From CAYWQB01 sp964460785 (GTDB taxonomy: Bacteria; Chlamydiota; Chlamydiia; Chlamydiales; CAYWQB01): a stretch of DNA of 64,000 bases. A program made the translations under genes and the position numbers. Below the pieces are notes generated by a model. That model was not told where the DNA came from. It did not search any database and saw only the letters and a list, made by a program, of their open reading frames with translations. This document shows positions 41,017-48,738 of this stretch, one piece after another. The DNA lies in assembly GCA_964460785.1 (NCBI GenBank), contig CAYWQB010000002.1, positions 248,001-312,000 on the forward strand, written 5' to 3'. Numbering within the stretch: position 1 is the stretch's first letter; each line of letters begins with the position of its first letter.

Positions 41017-43392
41017 ATGCAATTTCCACTATCTTGGCTCCAAGAGTTTATTGATTTACCTGAATCCCCTGAAATTATCGAGCAACACCTCAATAATTTA
41101 GGCCTTGAAGTTGATTCTATCGAAAGTGTCCCCCCTGATTTTTCAGGTGTAGTTGTCGGAGAGGTCCTAGAGACCTCTCCTCATCCAGAAGCTGATAAGC
41201 TCACTGTCGCTTCTGTACATGATGGCAAAGAACACTTCCAAGTGGTCTGCGGAGCACCCAACTGTCGCCCTGGTATTAAAGTCGCTTTCGCACGTGTTGG
41301 AGCGAAGCTCGACCTCAAAGGAGATAAGCCTCTAAAAATCAAGAAAGGGAAGCTCAGGGGAGTGGAATCTTTTGGCATGCTCTGCTCAGGAAAAGAGCTT
41401 GGTTTATCTGATGAGGATAGTGGAATTTCAGAGCTTCCATCTTCCTATACCCTAGGACTAGATCTAGCAGATTTACACGCAGAAGTGATTGTAGAAATTT
41501 CTCTAACACCGAATCTTGCCCACTGTTTTTCTCTACTTGGTATTGCAAGAGAGCTTTCTGCTCGCCTGAAAAGGCCTCTTAAGAAACTCCCCCTATCTGA
41601 AGCAAAGCCTCTAAATTTAGCCCCCTTACCAATTAACCTCACAGTAGAAGATACGAAAAGTTGCCCTTTTTACTCTGCCACAATGATTGAAGGCGTTTCC
41701 GTAGCACCTTCTCCTCTTTGGCTACAAAAGCGCTTAGAGCAATGTGGGATGCGCCCGGTCAACAACATCGTCGATATGACCAACTACATCCTTTTAGGTT
41801 ATGGCCAACCTCTCCATGCGTTTGATGCAGATAAAATAGCAGGAGCCTCTCTCAGCATCCGCCCCTCTTCCTCTGGTGAAAGTTGCACGACTCTTGATGG
41901 TAAACAGCGAGCCTTACCAGAAGGGACCCTTATAATTGCAGATGGACACTCTCCTCAAGCAATTGCTGGCATTATGGGGGGAGAGCAGTCTGAAGTGACA
42001 GAAGAAACAAAAAGAATCCTGCTCGAGTGTGCCTGGTTTTCTCCATCCAGTATTCGTAAGGGTGTACAGGCGTTGTACCTATCCTCTGAAAGCTCTAAGC
42101 GCTTTGAGCGAGGGGTAGACCCATCACTCCCCTTAACAATTACCTCCTTTGTGGCAGAAGAAATAGCAAGAGTAGCCTCTGGAACCATTTCTGGAGCATC
42201 AACTATCTCCAGCCAGCAAGAGAAAAAAGGTAAGCCTATCACCTGCAGCCTGTCTAAGATGCAAGCAAGACTAGGTAGAGAGATTGATTTTGAAACAGCA
42301 AAAACGACACTAGAATCCTTGGACTGCCAACTCTCTTTCCAGCAAGACCAGCTACAAGTTACTCCCCCTAGCTACCGCTTTGATCTTGCTATAGAAGAGG
42401 ACATCATGGAAGAGTTAGCCAGACATATTGGCTACGAAGCATTTGCTCACTCTCCTGCGACTTTTACAGCGAGCGAATTAGCTGATGATGCAAGCTACCT
42501 ATTTGAAAAGCATATTCGCCATAGCCTGCTTTCTTTAGGGCTGCAAGAGGTTATCCATGTAGACCTTATCTCCTCAAAAGAGTGCATCGAGATTTTCCCC
42601 ATCTCTAAAGAGGAGTCTTTCCCCTCCTTACAAAATACCTGCTCAGAGGTGCACCGTCATATGCGCTCCTCTCTTCTTGGAGCTTTTTTGAAAACCCTTC
42701 AAAGAAACACCAATGGGCAAGTGACAGACCTCGCCACCTTTGAAATAGGCAAAGTGTATAGGCAAAAAAAAGAAGAGTATGAGGAAACCGCGCACTTAGG
42801 TCTTTTACTTACTGGGAAAAAATCCCCTTCTTCATGGCAAGAACATGCAGAGCCATGGAGCTTTTTTGACCTGAAAGGAAAAGTCGAAAGCCTGCTTGCT
42901 CGCTGCCATATTAACGATGTTCGCTTCACCTCACATGAGCACCCAGCTTTCCAGCCAGGCCAGACTGCTGCGGCATACATTGGGGATGAGCTGGTGGGCT
43001 TTCTTGGGAAGCTTCACCCTGAGCTCCTACTTTCTTGGGGATTAGAGGCTTCATGCTTTTATGCAGAGCTACAGCTCCCTCCCTTACAACCTCGATATAA
43101 AATAGAGGGTGATTACCAGCCTATACCAGCCTTTCCTGGGTCAACGAGAGACCTCACCCTTGCTGTAGAAGAGAGTGCACAAGCTGGAGACATTCTTCTC
43201 CTTCTTCAATCGATCCAGCACAAGCTACTGATGGGAGTCGAGCTAATTTCAATCTTTGAAGACAAGGAAAGCTCTTCTAAAAAACTTTCTTTCCGCTTTA
43301 CCTACCGAGATACCAAGAAAACACTCTCTCATGAAGCAATTGAACGCACACACAACTGGGTAGTTTCTCAAACTGAAAAGTTAGTAAAATAA
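41017..43392 (+). CDS. pheT: Phenylalanyl-tRNA synthetase beta subunit
   Basis: 791 residues, full bacterial length. The domains run in order: N-terminal core with an inserted tRNA-binding OB domain (residues about 40-150, HPEADKLTVASV), B3/B4 editing domain (MRPVNNIVDMTNYILLGYGQ), B5 domain (about 400-475), catalytic-like domain (ESSKRFERGVDPS is in the B3/B4 exit) and C-terminal FDX-ACB anticodon-binding domain (YQPIPAFPGSTRDLTLAVEE). It forms an alpha2-beta2 enzyme with PheS, which is not in the window, as is also the case in Chlamydia. Confidence 0.95.
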   Translation: MQFPLSWLQEFIDLPESPEIIEQHLNNLGLEVDSIESVPPDFSGVVVGEVLETSPHPEADKLTVASVHDGKEHFQVVCGAPNCRPGIKVAFARVGAKLDLKGDKPLKIKKGKLRGVESFGMLCSGKELGLSDEDSGISELPSSYTLGLDLADLHAEVIVEISLTPNLAHCFSLLGIARELSARLKRPLKKLPLSEAKPLNLAPLPINLTVEDTKSCPFYSATMIEGVSVAPSPLWLQKRLEQCGMRPVNNIVDMTNYILLGYGQPLHAFDADKIAGASLSIRPSSSGESCTTLDGKQRALPEGTLIIADGHSPQAIAGIMGGEQSEVTEETKRILLECAWFSPSSIRKGVQALYLSSESSKRFERGVDPSLPLTITSFVAEEIARVASGTISGASTISSQQEKKGKPITCSLSKMQARLGREIDFETAKTTLESLDCQLSFQQDQLQVTPPSYRFDLAIEEDIMEELARHIGYEAFAHSPATFTASELADDASYLFEKHIRHSLLSLGLQEVIHVDLISSKECIEIFPISKEESFPSLQNTCSEVHRHMRSSLLGAFLKTLQRNTNGQVTDLATFEIGKVYRQKKEEYEETAHLGLLLTGKKSPSSWQEHAEPWSFFDLKGKVESLLARCHINDVRFTSHEHPAFQPGQTAAAYIGDELVGFLGKLHPELLLSWGLEASCFYAELQLPPLQPRYKIEGDYQPIPAFPGSTRDLTLAVEESAQAGDILLLLQSIQHKLLMGVELISIFEDKESSSKKLSFRFTYRDTKKTLSHEAIERTHNWVVSQTEKLVK

Positions 43393-43400
43393 AACAACAT

Positions 43401-43430
43401 TTATTTTATAAGTGAAAATAGGCATAATAT
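43401..43430 (+). promoter_or_regulatory. Possible AT-rich promoter of the F-box-like/LRR gene
   Basis: TAATAT (43425-43430) is a good -10 candidate with a weak -35 (TTATTT, 43401-43406) 18 bases upstream. The entire 65-base gap between pheT and the next gene is AT-rich. Confidence 0.3.
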
Positions 43431-43457
43431 TCACCTAAATAAATAATTGGGTTCATT

Positions 43458-44267
43458 ATGCCTATTTCCACCTCAATTAGCATGAATCTACGGAGCGGAA
43501 GGGTTTATCACACGGGAGTGTACTCTCTACAAAAACCCCATCTTCCTATTCTTCCTTCTTCTATTGTTGACTCCATTGGAAACTATCTGCCGAGCGAAGA
43601 TAGATACACCCTAGCTCGAACTTGTCAACAAATCAGCAAAGATATCTTTCCAAAAGGTGCAACACCCAAGCCGTTGTACGACTTTCTTAAGAAGATATCC
43701 TCCAACCTTGGCATTCCAAAGCCTTCAGGTAGCAAGGAGCAGGATCTTTCACTATTTAAGAAAGTTAAAGCACTCTCAGAAGCCCCTTGGGAAAAAGAGA
43801 ACATCTCTGATGCAATCAACAGGTACCTTGTACTTTGTGGTGCATTATTCACAAATGCACAACTAGCCCACACAGGCTACATCATTCCAAGGCTAGGAGA
43901 GATCTCCTTATCCCCCTCCTCTTCTCTACTTGAGCAAGCACTTGCAATTCAAGAGTGTCTAACCTCTAAAGAGGCTGAAGAAGACCTTTCAAAAGTCAAA
44001 CTCCTAAACTTCAGTCTGCAAAGTGCAACAAACAAGCTCTATAGGCTCCCTGAAGTCATTAAAAAACTCCCCAATTTGCAGACTCTTGTGCTTACCAACC
44101 AAACAGCCTTGGATACAAGACACACTATTCAGATACTAACAAGCCTTCCCAAACTTCAAAGTCTTTCCATTACAGATGGGGGAAATTTTGATGCAGTGGA
44201 AGTCATTTACAAAGTAAAGGGTTGCCGAATATCATTTGAGGGTGGGTCAAGGCCCGTTGAAGCCTAG
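43458..44267 (+). CDS. F-box-like and leucine-rich-repeat protein, candidate effector
   Basis: 269 residues. Residues about 33-65 (ILPSSIVDSIGNYLPSEDRY followed by TLARTCQQIS) follow the F-box consensus L-P-x-x-x-x-x-x-I-x-x-x-L-x-x-x-D. Two leucine-rich repeats near residues 195-245 read VIKKLPNLQTLVLTN and ILTSLPKLQSLSITD. F-box plus LRR is the eukaryotic layout of SCF ubiquitin-ligase substrate adaptors, and such proteins are frequent in environmental chlamydiae. No signal peptide is seen, as expected for type III secretion. The start may be 43458 or the ATG at 43482, and neither has a strong ribosome site. Confidence 0.6.
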   Translation: MPISTSISMNLRSGRVYHTGVYSLQKPHLPILPSSIVDSIGNYLPSEDRYTLARTCQQISKDIFPKGATPKPLYDFLKKISSNLGIPKPSGSKEQDLSLFKKVKALSEAPWEKENISDAINRYLVLCGALFTNAQLAHTGYIIPRLGEISLSPSSSLLEQALAIQECLTSKEAEEDLSKVKLLNFSLQSATNKLYRLPEVIKKLPNLQTLVLTNQTALDTRHTIQILTSLPKLQSLSITDGGNFDAVEVIYKVKGCRISFEGGSRPVEA

Positions 44268-44327
44268 ACAGAAAAGGTGTTTGCGAAGAAAATGCGCCCA
44301 ACACTTACAGTTACCTAGGTTGAAAGC

Positions 44328-45278
44328 ATGAAATCGTTACATCTCATTCCTCTATGCGCTTTAGCTCTTACGCTTGGCGCCTGCACCTCAAATAAGCATG
44401 GGCAGGTTGTTAAAAAGGCTTATGTCCATAAGTATGGTGTTCCCCTTGCTAAAGAAGCATGGGACTCTCAGGGCAGAAGTGGACAGATCATCACAACACG
44501 CAAAGACGGCGTGGTGATCACGGAAAATTTTGAGCAAGGGCAACTTCATGGAGATACTACTCATACTTTTGCCCACTCCTCTCGTATTCAACATATCGAG
44601 ACATACCATCGCGGCTCTTTAATTGCGGTGACGGAGAACTACCCGTCTGGCCTTCCTATGAGAAAGGAAACCTATCTAACAGGAGGAAGCCAAACCATCA
44701 CACACTGGTACGAAAATGGAGTACCTCAACTTGTTGAGGAGTATCAAGATGGCAAACTTGTCAAAGGAGAGTACTATACTCAGCAGCATGAGCTTGAATC
44801 TCAGGTAACATCTGGAGAAGGTTTAAGAGTGCGTCGAGACGCCTTTGGTAACATCCTCTCAAAAGATGAGATCAAGCAAGGGGAAATGGTTGTACGCAAC
44901 ACCTATCACTCTGATGGCGGCCCTCACGAATGGATCCCCTTCACAGCGAATGAAATCAATGGCCAAAAGAAAGTCTTTGCTAGAGATGGTTCTCCAGAAC
45001 GCATGGAAACATGGGTAATGGGATCCCAAGAAGGCCCAACAACATTCTATGAAAATGGAATCAAGGTCGCAGAAGTCAGCTATAAAGACAGTGCGCGCCA
45101 TGGGTCTGAGAAGCGCTACAAAGATGGAAAGGTCATTGTGGAAGAGATTTCATGGAAAAATGGCAAGCGTCATGGCCCCAAAAAGACTTTCCTAGAAGGC
45201 AAAGTCTATACAGACTGGTTCTTTGAAGGCCAAGCTGTTACCCACACCATGTTCAAGCAGCGCGCTTCAAACGGCTAA
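44328..45278 (+). CDS. MORN_2-repeat lipoprotein
   Basis: 316 residues. The N-terminus is a lipoprotein signal with lipobox LGAC (Cys19). It is followed by about nine MORN_2-type repeats (LHGDTTHTFAHS, THWYENGVPQLVEEY, QEGPTTFYENGIKVAEVSY, RHGSEKRYKDGKVIVEE, RHGPKKTFLEG). An unnamed gene lies next to pheT in Chlamydia and this is probably its counterpart. An outer-membrane or periplasmic scaffold is inferred. Its N-terminal segment YVHKYGVPLAKEA recurs in the convergent gene, which it meets with a 4-base overlap. Confidence 0.78.
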   Translation: MKSLHLIPLCALALTLGACTSNKHGQVVKKAYVHKYGVPLAKEAWDSQGRSGQIITTRKDGVVITENFEQGQLHGDTTHTFAHSSRIQHIETYHRGSLIAVTENYPSGLPMRKETYLTGGSQTITHWYENGVPQLVEEYQDGKLVKGEYYTQQHELESQVTSGEGLRVRRDAFGNILSKDEIKQGEMVVRNTYHSDGGPHEWIPFTANEINGQKKVFARDGSPERMETWVMGSQEGPTTFYENGIKVAEVSYKDSARHGSEKRYKDGKVIVEEISWKNGKRHGPKKTFLEGKVYTDWFFEGQAVTHTMFKQRASNG

Positions 45279-45760
45279 TTGACGCTAGCACAAACAAAGT
45301 GATTTTCAGCATCAAAAAGAGAAGACTGCACATCTCCTTTTTGATGCTGAATTTTTTGGATAGCAAGAAGCACTCCATGAGACGAAAGCCAATGGACAGC
45401 AACTTGCACCTCTCCTTCATACTGATACTGTTCGATCAATAAAACCTGATCATTTTCATTAAACACAGCTGCGCGTTCTGGGTGTCCTTTCTCGTCAGAA
45501 GACAGAACTTCTCGATACCAAAGATCTTTTCCCTCTGAATCAAAAACCTTCCGAAAATCCAGCAAACGAGAGTCATAAACACAATATTGAAAGACTCCTC
45601 TTTCATATCGCTCGATCGAGATCCACTTCGCATAGGCATCTTGCAAAATTCGATAACTTTTTTCAGCTTTCCTCACATCATTTTCAGGTAAGGCCTCTTT
45701 GCCTATAGGCACTCCTTTGCTCCACACATAATCTTTATATATATTTCCGGGTAAGGGCAT
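45275..45760 (-). CDS. Hypothetical protein related to the neighbouring MORN lipoprotein
   Basis: 161 residues without signal peptide. The N-terminal YVWSKGVPIGKEA matches YVHKYGVPLAKEA of the convergent lipoprotein, and the remainder shows poor copies of the strand pattern of MORN_2 (KVFDSEGKDLWYREV, AVFNENDQVLLIEQY). It appears to be a shortened cytosolic paralogue of that lipoprotein. Function is unknown. Confidence 0.6.
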   Translation of the reverse strand: MPLPGNIYKDYVWSKGVPIGKEALPENDVRKAEKSYRILQDAYAKWISIERYERGVFQYCVYDSRLLDFRKVFDSEGKDLWYREVLSSDEKGHPERAAVFNENDQVLLIEQYQYEGEVQVAVHWLSSHGVLLAIQKIQHQKGDVQSSLFDAENHFVCASVN

Positions 45761-45828
45761 TTCTCTATCTACCTTAATCTATATGAGTTAGAAAAGATCT
45801 CGTACTTTACCCTCGTTTGGAGGTTTTT

Positions 45829-45844
45829 TGGCACTGTTTTTGCT
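45829..45844 (+). promoter_or_regulatory. Consensus sigma-54 (RpoN) promoter
   Basis: TGGCAC (45829-45834), five bases (TGTTT), then TTGCT (45840-45844) is a perfect match to the -24/-12 consensus TGGCAC-N5-TTGC(A/T). It is intergenic and in the right direction, with the expected transcription start near 45855, about 26 bases before the ATG at 45881. An NtrC-type activator is encoded at 26950 in the same window. Confidence 0.75.
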
Positions 45845-45880
45845 TACTTAATCCAGCAAAAGGCAACAGCAGGAGAGTCC

Positions 45881-46102
45881 ATGAACCTAGAGGAAGCAAG
45901 GCAAAAAATCGCGTATTTAGAGTTTGTGAATGATCAAATCATTTCAGAGCTTCGATACGTCGATAAACTCCTAAGGAGAACAGGGTTTGTGGATGGCCTA
46001 AAATCTCTGAAAGAGGCTGCCGAAGAGGTCCTTGAGGAACAGATGGAATTTGAAGAGCAAAGCTTTGGAGAAACTGAAGAGGAGAGCAAGGAACAAGACT
46101 AG
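45881..46102 (+). CDS. Small coiled-coil protein behind a sigma-54 promoter
   Basis: 73 residues with AGGAGAG four bases before the ATG. It is entirely helical with heptads (ARQKIAYLEFVNDQIISELR) and ends in a strongly acidic tail (EEQSFGETEEESKEQD). It recalls SlyX-like or chaperone-like small proteins but matches none firmly. The upstream consensus sigma-54 site suggests regulated, perhaps late-stage, expression. A 58-base gap separates it from the next gene, which may be co-transcribed. Confidence 0.65.
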   Translation: MNLEEARQKIAYLEFVNDQIISELRYVDKLLRRTGFVDGLKSLKEAAEEVLEEQMEFEEQSFGETEEESKEQD

Positions 46103-46160
46103 CATCTTTTCCATTTGATGGTCTAAACTACATCCCTTTTTTCAAATGTGAACAGACACA

Positions 46161-46973
46161 ATGAAGAACAAACACTGGGATGCATATTCTACATGGGAAG
46201 AAGCAGAACAAGCTTGGGATGAGCAAGCTGCAAAGTTCAGAGCAGATCAACCGATTAAAGACCTAAAGCGTCTTCCCAAAATGCCAGGGATCACAAGCGA
46301 AACAAAAAAATTTCTGCGATTAAAAGGTTTGCGCTACCTTCTCACTCACCCTGAGGGAAAAAAGCTACGAAGCTATGCATGGAAGCACCCCATCAAGTAT
46401 GGGTTCAATTACCTAAAAAGTCTCTTTCGCAAGAAAAGCTACCTTAGCAAAAACGGAGACTTTTATTTTTATGGCTTAGAGTCAACAGAAGACCTTGAAC
46501 AGGCCTTAAAGGACCCCGACGCTCTTTTACTTCTTGGATTTTCCTACTGCCATAAACCTCTTGAATGCCCTTCAGGTCGTTTTACCTCAGCTTGTGCTCA
46601 CGACCCCAACCATCCAACATGTCGACAATGTTTTATTGGGAAGAGTTTACATGCTCTTCCTGAAGGGAAGGGCATTCCTCACATCATCCCCACCTCATTT
46701 TATATTGGAGAAAAAGTTTTTGAGGCACTTGAGACTCACCCCAAGCGAAAAATTTACTTTCTTATCACTGCCTGTGAAATGACGCTAGAAATGTTTGGAG
46801 ACTGGGGAAACCTTGCTGGAGTGACAGGTATTGGTGTGCGGCTCGATGGCCGCATCTGCAATACTTGGAAGGCCTTTGAGCTTTCTGAAGAGGGAATCAA
46901 GCCTGGCTTAACGGTTGTTCTTCCTAATACTCAAAGGCGCATGCTAGAGATTCTCAGAGGTTTGCGCCTCTGA
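46161..46973 (+). CDS. Conserved cysteine-containing protein of unknown function
   Basis: 270 residues, no signal peptide. The central part has a cysteine cluster (YCHKPLECPSGRFTSACAHD, then PTCRQCFIG) that could bind zinc or an iron-sulphur cluster. The flanking parts are well ordered (YFLITACEMTLEMFGDWGNL, GVTGIGVRLDGRICNT). I do not recognise the family. It may be transcribed from the sigma-54 promoter upstream of its neighbour. Its 3' end overlaps the convergent trhO by 30 bases. Confidence 0.7.
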   Translation: MKNKHWDAYSTWEEAEQAWDEQAAKFRADQPIKDLKRLPKMPGITSETKKFLRLKGLRYLLTHPEGKKLRSYAWKHPIKYGFNYLKSLFRKKSYLSKNGDFYFYGLESTEDLEQALKDPDALLLLGFSYCHKPLECPSGRFTSACAHDPNHPTCRQCFIGKSLHALPEGKGIPHIIPTSFYIGEKVFEALETHPKRKIYFLITACEMTLEMFGDWGNLAGVTGIGVRLDGRICNTWKAFELSEEGIKPGLTVVLPNTQRRMLEILRGLRL

Positions 46974-47906
46974 TTGGCGGTAGTGGTGTAAGCGTCGAAA
47001 AGGTTTATGCTTACCCTGCTGGTAAGGACGTAGGTGTGGAGAGTGAGTACACTCCTCCTGACAGCATCCCACATATTGATCAAGGCATGACTCACAAGAT
47101 AAAAAGAGCTCATTGCAACGCGTGTTTGCACAGTTGTAAACATGATCTGTTGCTTTTCCACAGTGCTCACATTCCCCGACTACCTCATCTTCTTCGACGG
47201 AGTTTACTGGCACAGACAACCGGTCATCAAAAACAAAGAGCTTACCTCGCCAGTGCTTTCCCTTCTCTTGTTCGATGTAATTTAGGACACCGCCATCAAG
47301 CTGGAAGACCTGATCAAACCCCTTATCTTTCATAAGAGCAGAGTAAAGTTCACAACGAATGCCTCCTGTGCAGTACATCATGACTTTGGTCTTTTCAGGA
47401 TCAACATTTTTCTTTAACTCCTCTGCATACTCAGGGAATTCGCGAAATGTTTTAAGCTTCGGCTTAACGGCTCCCTTGAAGTGCCCTATTTTCCACTCAT
47501 AGTCATTGCGCACATCAATTAATAGGTAATCTTCATCACTCTCTAGCATTTCCCGCCACTTGTCTGGAGAGACATGCTCGCCCCCCTTAGCTAAGTCCAC
47601 TTCTGTATCCATAGCAACTAATTGCTTGCGATATTTCACTGTGAGGCGAGGAAATACGTTTTCTTTATCCTCTTGCACCTTAAAGGCCATATTTGCAAAG
47701 CGCTCATCTTGGCGCAGCCACTGCATATACTTTTCTGCATCCATGCGAGCTGCACTCATTTGCCCATTGATCCCCTGCTCTGAGATATAGATGCGCCCCG
47801 ATGCATCTCCTTGTGACAAAAAATCTTTATGCTTTTTTACCTCTGCTTGAGGGTCTTCGATATCAGTAAAGCAGTAAAAAGAGACGACAAAATAATCCAT
47901 TCTCAA
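46944..47906 (-). CDS. trhO: tRNA uridine(34) hydroxylase, rhodanese family (TrhO/YceA)
   Basis: 320 residues. The N-terminal acylphosphatase-like domain (FYCFTDIEDPQAE, GRIYISEQGINGQMS) is followed by a rhodanese domain with active-site loop MMYCTGGIRCE. A Cys-rich C-terminus (CEHCGK, CANTRCNELFLSCESC) probably binds zinc. TrhO hydroxylates U34 of certain tRNAs towards 5-hydroxyuridine derivatives. In Chlamydia the homologue (yceA) is also beside rpsD. Confidence 0.9.
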   Translation of the reverse strand: MRMDYFVVSFYCFTDIEDPQAEVKKHKDFLSQGDASGRIYISEQGINGQMSAARMDAEKYMQWLRQDERFANMAFKVQEDKENVFPRLTVKYRKQLVAMDTEVDLAKGGEHVSPDKWREMLESDEDYLLIDVRNDYEWKIGHFKGAVKPKLKTFREFPEYAEELKKNVDPEKTKVMMYCTGGIRCELYSALMKDKGFDQVFQLDGGVLNYIEQEKGKHWRGKLFVFDDRLSVPVNSVEEDEVVGECEHCGKATDHVYNCANTRCNELFLSCESCLDQYVGCCQEECTHSPHLRPYQQGKHKPFRRLHHYRQSEAQTSENL

Positions 47907-47991
47907 AACCTAATTAATCCTTTGTAGGGCGGAAGTATAACAGCTAGAGCATTTTTTTCCAGTCAGGAAGCCTTTTAACTGCTGAAAATCC

Positions 47992-48020
47992 TTGTCAGAA
48001 AATCAAAAGGACCCTAACAT
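47992..48020 (+). promoter_or_regulatory. Putative rpsD promoter
   Basis: TTGTCA (47992-47997) and TAACAT (48015-48020) with a 17-base spacer lie 38 bases upstream of the rpsD start. Both hexamers keep their most conserved bases. Confidence 0.5.
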
Positions 48021-48057
48021 TCCCCCTCGTGTTTTTGAATGCAGGAGAAAACCTTAA

Positions 48058-48678
48058 ATGGCTCGATATACTGGACCAAAAAACCGCATTGCGCGCCGAT
48101 TTGGTGCTAACATCTTTAATAAGCAGCGCAATCCGCTTATCCACAAACCAAACCCTCCTGGTCAGCATGGTCTTCGTCGTCGCAAGAAGTCAGACTTTGG
48201 CCTGCAGCTTCAGGAAAAACAAAAGCTAAAAGCTATTTTCGGTATGATCTCCGAAAAGCAGCTCGTTAACTACTACCGTAAAGCTGTCAAAGAAAAGGGC
48301 GCTCCAGCGGACAACCTTGCTCGTATGCTAGAAAGCAGACTTGATAATGTTGTTTACCGTCTTAAGCTTGCTCCTTCTATTTTTGCAGCTCAGCAGCTTG
48401 TTGCTCACGGCCACGTGCAAGTCAATGGCAAGAAAGTCGATATTCGCTCTTTCCAAGTCAAGCCTGGCATGACTATTTCTATCCGTGAAAAGTCTCGCAA
48501 TATGCCTATCATCAAGAGTTCTATTGAAGATAGCTCTCGCGAGATTCCAAGCTACTACTCTCTAAGCGCAAAGGATTTCTCAGGACAACTTCTATCTGTC
48601 CCAACTCCAGCTGATATCCCTACTCCTATTGAAGTAGACTATCTTGTTGTTTGTGAATTCCTAGCGCACACAACATAA
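48058..48678 (+). CDS. rpsD: 30S ribosomal protein S4
   Basis: 206 residues. It starts MARYTGPKNRIARRFGANIF, a chlamydial-type S4 N-terminus without the usual zinc-binding cysteines. The S4 RNA-binding domain is intact (ESRLDNVVYRLKLAPSIFAA to VNGKKVDIRSFQVKPG). S4 nucleates 16S rRNA assembly. It is a single gene with its own promoter and a strong terminator, outside the large ribosomal operons, as in Chlamydia. Confidence 0.96.
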   Translation: MARYTGPKNRIARRFGANIFNKQRNPLIHKPNPPGQHGLRRRKKSDFGLQLQEKQKLKAIFGMISEKQLVNYYRKAVKEKGAPADNLARMLESRLDNVVYRLKLAPSIFAAQQLVAHGHVQVNGKKVDIRSFQVKPGMTISIREKSRNMPIIKSSIEDSSREIPSYYSLSAKDFSGQLLSVPTPADIPTPIEVDYLVVCEFLAHTT

Positions 48679-48701
48679 CAAACCCTCCTTTGTTATTTTT
48701 T

Positions 48702-48738
48702 GGCCATCTAGCTTCGGTTAGATGGCCTTCTTTTTTTT
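48702..48738 (+). terminator. Rho-independent terminator after rpsD
   Basis: A perfect 9-base-pair stem GGCCATCTA/TAGATGGCC (48702-48710 with 48719-48727) encloses GCTTCGGT and is followed by TTCTTTTTTTT. It overlaps the end of the convergent murJ gene. Confidence 0.9.
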
